Below the pieces are notes generated by a model. That model made no database searches. It worked only from the letters and a program-made list of their open reading frames with translations, and was not told the origin of the DNA. A stretch of 64,000 nucleotides of DNA from Roseibium sediminicola (GTDB taxonomy: Bacteria; Pseudomonadota; Alphaproteobacteria; Rhizobiales; Stappiaceae). Every line of letters starts with the position of its first letter. Position 1 is the stretch's first letter. Where the stretch lies: positions 1 to 64,000 of the forward strand of contig NZ_JALNMJ010000004.1 of NCBI RefSeq assembly GCF_023156505.1. Reading direction: 5' to 3'. A program made the position numbers and the translations under genes. Below are positions 59,280 to 64,000 of this stretch, one piece after another.

Positions 59280-60338
59280 TCAGGCCGCGCCGGGAGAAAC
59301 ATATCTCCCCTTGACCTGCTGCGCCGGATCATCCTTGCGGAACAGCGTCCGCCCCGGAAATTCCTTCTGATAGAATTCGGTGATCTTTGCGGCCGACGGA
59401 CCGGCATAGTCGACCCGGCCATTCGGGAAAAAGACATCCAGGTCGTCATCCTCGTGCCTGGACGCATAGGTCTCCTGGGAGCCGTGCAGGACCATGGTCA
59501 CGCCAATGCGGCCATTGACGAAGTTCTGCACGTCGAAAAACTTCGGCGAGCGGGCATGGGTCTGCCCGAGACGGTCTTCCTTGACCCGCACGATATCGGC
59601 CGGCGCCGCCATGTCGACAATGCCGTACAGGTCGAAATCGCCATGAATGCATTTGCCGGCGGTGATCAGCGAAGATGAGGAAAACTTGACACACCCGTAA
59701 TAGGGATCGTCCGGATTGCGCTCGAGGAAATAAAGACCGCCGCCGGGAATATACGTCATCTGTTTCTGCTTCTCGTAGGTCGACATCTCCGGCCGCAGCT
59801 GGCTCGAAAAGGCCCGCCAGGCTTCCATCGCCTTGGCGTATTTTCCGTCCGTATAGGCGCGCTCGCCGACCATGCCGGGATCGACCACGAGACCGGCAAT
59901 GCAGCCGCGCTGTGCTTCCGGCACCCTGCAGCCTCTTGGAACAACATCGAAATCAGCGGTCTTGGCCTTGCAGTCGAGCCGTTTGGGAGAGGCGTAAGGC
60001 TCCCCGATATGCTGCAGCGAGGCCGTGTTGGTGCGCCGGACCAGAATGGCAACGTTGTAGAGCCGCGCCGCAGCGAGGAAAACGCCGACATGCTCCGGCC
60101 GCATATGTTTCAGAATATCCGCTTTTCCAGCCATCAGGATGTCTCCGCCGGTCGTGGCACCCGGTTCATTCGTCGGCCAGTTCATCGGGCCGTTCACTGC
60201 CCCCAAGGTAGCAAAACGCGCTGACTGCCGGGGGTGATTCAGGTCACAGAAATCAATTTGGGCCAGCGATTTTGTCGTCAACAGCTCGCCCCATACCGAA
60301 AACCCGGCACGTGAACGCAATTCTATTGCAAAAGACAT
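59280..60338 (-). CDS. ExoY/CyaA/edema-factor-like nucleotidyl cyclase homologue
   Basis: 352 residues from the ATG at 60338. The pattern of class II toxin cyclases is visible: NVAILVRRTNTASLQHIGEP, then P-S/A-x-P-K119-R-L-D-C-K124-A-K126 (ExoY has K-G-F-S-V-K-G-K), the metal pair D234-F-D236 in HGDFDLYGI (CyaA D-I-D, ExoY D-Y-D), and H285-G-S-Q (CyaA HGTE) before an acidic EDDDLDVFFPNGR segment. No signal peptide and no calmodulin-binding insert recognised. If active it would make cyclic nucleotides from NTPs, with export by another secretion route. Recognition is by motif order, not a search. Confidence 0.6.
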   Translation of the reverse strand: MSFAIELRSRAGFSVWGELLTTKSLAQIDFCDLNHPRQSARFATLGAVNGPMNWPTNEPGATTGGDILMAGKADILKHMRPEHVGVFLAAARLYNVAILVRRTNTASLQHIGEPYASPKRLDCKAKTADFDVVPRGCRVPEAQRGCIAGLVVDPGMVGERAYTDGKYAKAMEAWRAFSSQLRPEMSTYEKQKQMTYIPGGGLYFLERNPDDPYYGCVKFSSSSLITAGKCIHGDFDLYGIVDMAAPADIVRVKEDRLGQTHARSPKFFDVQNFVNGRIGVTMVLHGSQETYASRHEDDDLDVFFPNGRVDYAGPSAAKITEFYQKEFPGRTLFRKDDPAQQVKGRYVSPGAA

Positions 60339-60626
60339 CACATTTCGTTCAATCCCTTGCAGCAAATGGCAGGAACATTGCGCTCACAAGTGGTGTTCCG
60401 AAACACGATTGCGTATAATCGCATCCTGATTTGACAAGGGCGACTTCGGACAGGGCCGGAGTGGCCTCGCGTCGTCACAGGGGCAGCACTTCCTATTTCA
60501 AGTTCCTGTGACGCGGATTACAGAACCGTAATGCCATTCGAGGTAGCTCTTTAGACAAGAGGACACAGACCTCGCTTCAAGATCGGTCCAACCGACAGGC
60601 AACAATGATCTACGAGAGGACAGGAC

Positions 60627-62165
60627 ATGTTCAAACGATTGATCGCCGTGCTGGCAATTGTACTTGCGGGAACAGCACCGGCCCTTGCGAAGCGCGTTGC
60701 CCTTGTGATCGGCAATGGCGCTTACGAACACACCGTACCCCTTCCCAACCCGGCCAATGACGCCGAACAGATGGCCGCCAAGCTGCGCGCCCTCGGGTTT
60801 GAAGTTGTTGCCGGCCAGGACCAGACCTACAGCGACATGCGCCGGTCTGTCATGAATTTTGCCAAGAAGGCTTATGGCGCCGAGATCGCGATCCTGTTTT
60901 ATGCCGGCCATGGCCTGCAGGTTGCCGGAAAAAACCACCTCGTGCCGATCGATGCAACGATCGAGGACGAAACATCGCTCGATTTCGAGACCATCACGGT
61001 TGACTTCATCATGCGCCAGATGTCCAAGGACGTAAAAGTGCAGATGGTGTTCCTGGATGCCTGCCGCGACAATCCGCTGGCACGCACTCTGTCCCGCCGC
61101 ATGGGCCCGAGCCGCTCCGGAAGCGTCGGCGCCGGCCTGGCGGAAATCAAGATCGAGGAAACCGGCGGTGAAGGCTCCGTGATCGCGTTCGCGACCAGCC
61201 CGGGCGATGTCGCGCTTGACGGCGATGGTGCCAATTCTCCGTTCACAACCGCGCTGATCAAGCATATCGACACGCCGAACGCATCGATCCAGACCGTCAT
61301 GACCCGCGTGACCGGCGACGTTTATGAGGAAACCGAAAAGCGGCAGCGCCCCTGGGTGAACGCCTCGCTGATCGGCGAAGTCTTCCTGAACAAGCGCTCG
61401 GTGGCACCGTCGACCACGGTTGCCTCGCTCGGCGACACGGCTACGTCGACGCCGCCGGCCCCGGCAGCCACCTCAACCGCCACCCAGTCGGCCATTGCCT
61501 GGGAACGCGAGAAGCTGATCTGGGAAACCGCCAAATCCAGCAATACAGTGGTGGATTACCAGGCCTATCTGGACGCGTATCCGAGCGGTCTGTTTGCTGA
61601 CTTTGCACGCAACTCGATCAAGCGTCTGAGCAGTGCCAACCAGGTCGCTTCCGTGAACCCGACCGCTCCTGCCGGCACCGCCGCGGCGGCCGGCAACCCG
61701 GTTATCGCCACCCTGCCGGATCCGCAGAAGGCCATTCCGGGCACGGAAACAACCGAAGCTGCGATGGGCTGGAACCGCAATTCGCGCCGCGAAGTGCAAA
61801 CCCGCCTGAACCTTGCCGGTCACGACGTTGGCCGTCCGGATGGCGCCTTCGGCCCGAAGACACGCGCAGGTGTCAGCGCGTGGCAGACCGCCAACGGCAT
61901 CGTTCCGACCGGCTATTTCACTGCCGCGCAATACGCCCTCCTGACCACGCAGACGGCGACGCAGTATTCGGCCTACCAGGCTGAAGTGAACCGCAAGCAG
62001 CAGGCCGCGGCTGCGTCCCGCAGCACCACGACCCGCCGGACCAACACGACGACGACCACCCGCCGCACCAACAACAACTCCGGTGGCGGCGGTGTTAACC
62101 CGGCCGGCGCTGCCTTTATCGGCGGTGTCGTCGGCGGTATCATCGGCGGTGCTATCGGCCGCTGA
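60627..62165 (+). CDS. Periplasmic caspase-like (C14) protein with peptidoglycan-binding domain
   Basis: 512 residues, GAGAGGACAGG upstream. Signal peptide 1-21. Caspase p20-like domain: VALVIGNGAYEHTVPLPNPA, His95 in FYAGHG, Cys146 in LDACRDNP, so the dyad is intact. A linker rich in Thr/Ala leads to a PG_binding_1 domain at about 385-440 (RREVQTRLNLAGHDVGRPDG ... GPKTRAGVSAWQ), then Ser/Thr/Arg/Asn repeats and a Gly-zipper end (IGGVVGGIIGGAIG). Probably attached to the cell wall or outer membrane. Cleavage target unknown. Confidence 0.88.
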   Translation: MFKRLIAVLAIVLAGTAPALAKRVALVIGNGAYEHTVPLPNPANDAEQMAAKLRALGFEVVAGQDQTYSDMRRSVMNFAKKAYGAEIAILFYAGHGLQVAGKNHLVPIDATIEDETSLDFETITVDFIMRQMSKDVKVQMVFLDACRDNPLARTLSRRMGPSRSGSVGAGLAEIKIEETGGEGSVIAFATSPGDVALDGDGANSPFTTALIKHIDTPNASIQTVMTRVTGDVYEETEKRQRPWVNASLIGEVFLNKRSVAPSTTVASLGDTATSTPPAPAATSTATQSAIAWEREKLIWETAKSSNTVVDYQAYLDAYPSGLFADFARNSIKRLSSANQVASVNPTAPAGTAAAAGNPVIATLPDPQKAIPGTETTEAAMGWNRNSRREVQTRLNLAGHDVGRPDGAFGPKTRAGVSAWQTANGIVPTGYFTAAQYALLTTQTATQYSAYQAEVNRKQQAAAASRSTTTRRTNTTTTTRRTNNNSGGGGVNPAGAAFIGGVVGGIIGGAIGR

Positions 62166-62186
62166 TAACAAACAACATGAAAATGA

Positions 62187-62212
62187 CGGCCCGGCTTTTG
62201 CCGGGCCGATTT
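62187..62212 (+). terminator. Terminator of the caspase-like gene
   Basis: CGGCCCGGC, TTTT loop, GCCGGGCCG and ATTTGTTTG, about 20 bp past the stop on the plus strand. Confidence 0.8.
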
Positions 62213-62242
62213 GTTTGTGCGGGACGTCAATGTCCCCGCGCA

Positions 62243-62692
62243 TCACTTCAGATGCAGGCTGACCCGTTTCAGTTTTGACGATCTGGCTTCGTCGAGAATG
62301 CGCACGACCTGCTGAAAGTCCGTCTCCCTGTCCGGGATCAGCAACGCGTTGGCAGCGCCCAGCCCCGCTAACCGGTCCAGTTCCTCTGACAGGCGCTCCA
62401 AGCCAAGATCGACGCCGTTGACGGTCAGTTGCGCCTGTCCGGTGCCATCCCCGCTTCGGACGATGATCAGAACAGCCGGTGTTTTGGAAGGGCTGGCGGT
62501 CTCGGTCCCTTGCCCTGGCGCTGATCGACCGAGCGAGACGTCGAGTGGCCGCCAGATGCCGAAGGTCGACGACAACAGAAAAAACATGATCAGAATGAAG
62601 ATCACGTCGATTAGCGGCGTCAAGGGAATGCGCCTGCGTCGGGCTACCGGGCTCTGTATCAGGATCATCGGCAAACTTACCGCATGTTGCAT
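62243..62692 (-). CDS. ExbD/TolR-type proton-channel coupling protein
   Basis: 149 residues, or 141 from the ATG at 62668. A basic start RRRRIPLTPLIDVIFILIMF leads into the single transmembrane helix with the Asp of L-I-D-V-I-F that carries protons in ExbD/TolR. The C-terminal periplasmic domain has LTVNGVDLGLERLSEELDRL and a VVRILDEARSSKLKRVSLH end. It works with an ExbB/TolQ partner, perhaps the one encoded at 63795. No consensus ribosome site found. Confidence 0.85.
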   Translation of the reverse strand: MQHAVSLPMILIQSPVARRRRIPLTPLIDVIFILIMFFLLSSTFGIWRPLDVSLGRSAPGQGTETASPSKTPAVLIIVRSGDGTGQAQLTVNGVDLGLERLSEELDRLAGLGAANALLIPDRETDFQQVVRILDEARSSKLKRVSLHLK

Positions 62693-62817
62693 CGGACAGT
62701 CGTCATGCCGGTAGTGTTCCCCATATCCGCGTTGACCTCAATCGCATTTGTCAAATTGACCGCGGCGCCGCATTTCCCTAGCGTGATGACCAATTGGAAC
62801 AATCGGTACCACCGCAT

Positions 62818-63270
62818 ATGAATTTCGCCTCCGGCACCAGACGATCGGCACGGCGGGACTTGGGTCCCGGTCTGGGAGTGGTGCTGTTTTTCATCGCCGC
62901 CTGTCTTTGCCTGCCCGGGCAAGCCCAGGCCGGCCTCAGGGTGTGCAACGGGTCCGTCGACCTGGTGAATGTCGCCGTCGGCTATGAAACCGATGACGGG
63001 CTGCGCACCGAAGGCTGGTGGACCATCACCTCCAATGCCTGCAGCCAGATCCTGCAGGAGCCGCTCAAAAACGCGCGCTACTATCTGCACGTGGCGGACG
63101 GCTTCGGCGAAAGCCGGCTGGGCGGCGACATTACCCTTTGCATTCGCGAGGAAAAATTCGTTCTCTATGACGGCGATCAATGCTGGCAGCGGGGACTGAT
63201 CGAGGCCGACTTCTTTCAGATCGAGACCGAAGGGGCCGAGGACTGGACCGTTCTATTGTCCTATGATTGA
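62818..63270 (+). CDS. DUF1036 family exported protein
   Basis: 150 residues from the ATG at 62818 (a TTG at 62794 is possible). Signal peptide VVLFFIAACLCLPGQAQAG. The mature part LRVCNGSVDLVNVAVGYETD, GLRTEGWWTITSNACSQILQ and ALY-like CIREEKFVLYDGDQCWQRGL match DUF1036, a small disulphide-rich periplasmic protein of unknown role common in Hyphomicrobiales. Even Cys count suits two or three disulphides. Confidence 0.85.
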   Translation: MNFASGTRRSARRDLGPGLGVVLFFIAACLCLPGQAQAGLRVCNGSVDLVNVAVGYETDDGLRTEGWWTITSNACSQILQEPLKNARYYLHVADGFGESRLGGDITLCIREEKFVLYDGDQCWQRGLIEADFFQIETEGAEDWTVLLSYD

Positions 63271-63334
63271 CCCGGTACCGAGTCTGGCCGGCCGCTGTTA
63301 GGATAAGACTGAGTTTTGCATCTGGGGGATGTCG

Positions 63335-63760
63335 ATGCGGATTTTGATGTGTTGGGTTTTCGCGATCATTTTCAGCCTTGCGGGCGCGGCCCAGGCACAG
63401 GATCTTTCCGGCAAGATCAGTCTGGAACTCAATCAGCTGCAGCCGATCGAAGGCGGAGGATGCCGCATGTCGATCATCGCCACCAACGGGCTGGATCGTC
63501 CGATGGACCAGCTGACCCTGGAAATGGTGGCCTTTGACAAGAACGGGCTGGTCGATCAATTCCTGGGCCTGAAATTCTCCAGGATTTCAGCCGGAAAGAC
63601 CAAGATTCTCCAGTTCGCCCTGGCCGGCAAGGCCTGCGACAGCCTTTCCAGGCTGCATGTCAACAACGTCACCAATTGCGTTCCGCCCAGCATCACCGAT
63701 GTCTATTGCCCCGACCTGCTCGATCTGAGCAACCGCACTCCGATCCAGTTCGGCGACTGA
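63335..63760 (+). CDS. Exported hypothetical protein
   Basis: 141 residues from the second of two ATGs, with GGGGG at proper distance. Signal peptide to A-Q-A-Q. The mature domain is beta-rich with paired cysteines (GGGCRMSIIATNGLDRPMDQ, AGKACDSL, VTNCVPPSITDVYCPDLL). It resembles small periplasmic proteins next to tol/exb genes in this order. The ExbB-like gene begins 35 bp later, suggesting co-transcription. Confidence 0.7.
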   Translation: MRILMCWVFAIIFSLAGAAQAQDLSGKISLELNQLQPIEGGGCRMSIIATNGLDRPMDQLTLEMVAFDKNGLVDQFLGLKFSRISAGKTKILQFALAGKACDSLSRLHVNNVTNCVPPSITDVYCPDLLDLSNRTPIQFGD

Positions 63761-63794
63761 TGTTTCTTGAAGCCTTGAACGGATCACTGCGCGC

Positions 63795-64000
63795 ATGATG
63801 GAAACCGCGACATCACTGTTGGAACTCGGGGGACCGGTCGTCCTCATCCTGCTGGCCATCTCCGTGGCCGCGCTGGCGGTCATCCTCGCCAAGGTGTTCC
63901 AGTTTTCCTCCGCCCGGGTCGGACGCCACGCGCAGGTCCGCCAGGCAGTGTCCCAATGGCGCTCCGGCAATCGGACCAAGGCGGCCCAGAACCTGCTGAA
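63795..64000 (+). CDS. TolQ/ExbB-type proton channel protein, N-terminal part (cut by the window end)
   Basis: First 68 codons only, from ATG ATG at 63795. ATSLLELGGPVVLILLAISV is the first transmembrane helix of the MotA/TolQ/ExbB family, followed by ILAKVFQFSSARVGRHAQVR and RSGNRTKAAQNLL, the cytoplasmic start. The partner would be the ExbD-like protein at 62243, which is on the other strand, an unusual split of the usual operon. Confidence 0.75.
   Translation, partial: MMETATSLLELGGPVVLILLAISVAALAVILAKVFQFSSARVGRHAQVRQAVSQWRSGNRTKAAQNLL

Overview
This window comes from an alphaproteobacterial chromosome, most likely a marine Hyphomicrobiales of the Stappiaceae type (Roseibium/Labrenzia-like). 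That placement is inferred from an NDUFS4-type complex I subunit, a two-domain cold-shock protein, a GapR-family protein and alphaproteobacterial CTTGAC promoter boxes. No rRNA is present to confirm it.

Layout. Positions 1-2857 are chromosome: the tail of an IS481-family insertion sequence, tRNA-Arg(TCT), an NDUFS4-like gene, and a small-protein / PAS-like / convergent GNAT cassette ending at tRNA-Pro(TGG). Positions 2858-53572 are one apparently intact prophage of about 50.7 kb, bounded by a 39-bp direct repeat that is the 5' half of tRNA-Pro. From 53573 on is chromosome again: DUF192, a response regulator and histidine kinase pair, a double cold-shock protein, a Sir2 deacylase, glyoxalase I, tRNA-Glu(TTC), a protein resembling ExoY/CyaA/edema-factor nucleotidyl cyclases, a periplasmic caspase-like protein, ExbD, DUF1036, and a TolQ/ExbB-type protein cut by the window edge.

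The prophage is lambda-like in morphogenesis. Read leftward from 34114: small terminase, large terminase (GpA type), portal, gpW, S49 head protease with a nested scaffold, decoration protein, gpE capsid, gpFII, tail completion proteins, tail tube, a G/GT chaperone pair made by -1 frameshifting, tape measure, an M/L/K-like tip assembly set, a 1474-residue J-like tip protein, an S74-type fibre, then lysis genes (amidase, holin-like and spanin-like proteins). The early leftward operon (45282 to 34349) encodes a Cro-like protein, two winged-helix regulators, a beta-class N-methyltransferase, a complete DNA sliding clamp, a GIY-YIG protein, a C5 methyltransferase with repeats, a CHC2/Toprim primase and a P4-type helicase. 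A dense array of TGGACC/GGTCCA words next to the helicase may be the replication origin.

The lysogeny region (45353-47260) holds a repressor plus a second copy of the PAS-like/GNAT cassette that also sits on the chromosome just outside attL. A rightward operon (47439-50610) encodes a GapR homologue, an HD-family protein lacking its HD histidine, an excisionase-like protein and the tyrosine integrase. Cargo lies at both ends. On the left are five rightward small genes, two of them behind a shared leader, and an RTX/ELWxxDGT protein with a 711-bp tandem duplication. On the right is an AT-rich three-gene island: a secreted nuclease and two membrane proteins. The phage supplies the 5' half and promoter of tRNA-Pro, leaving the host's original promoter stranded at attR.
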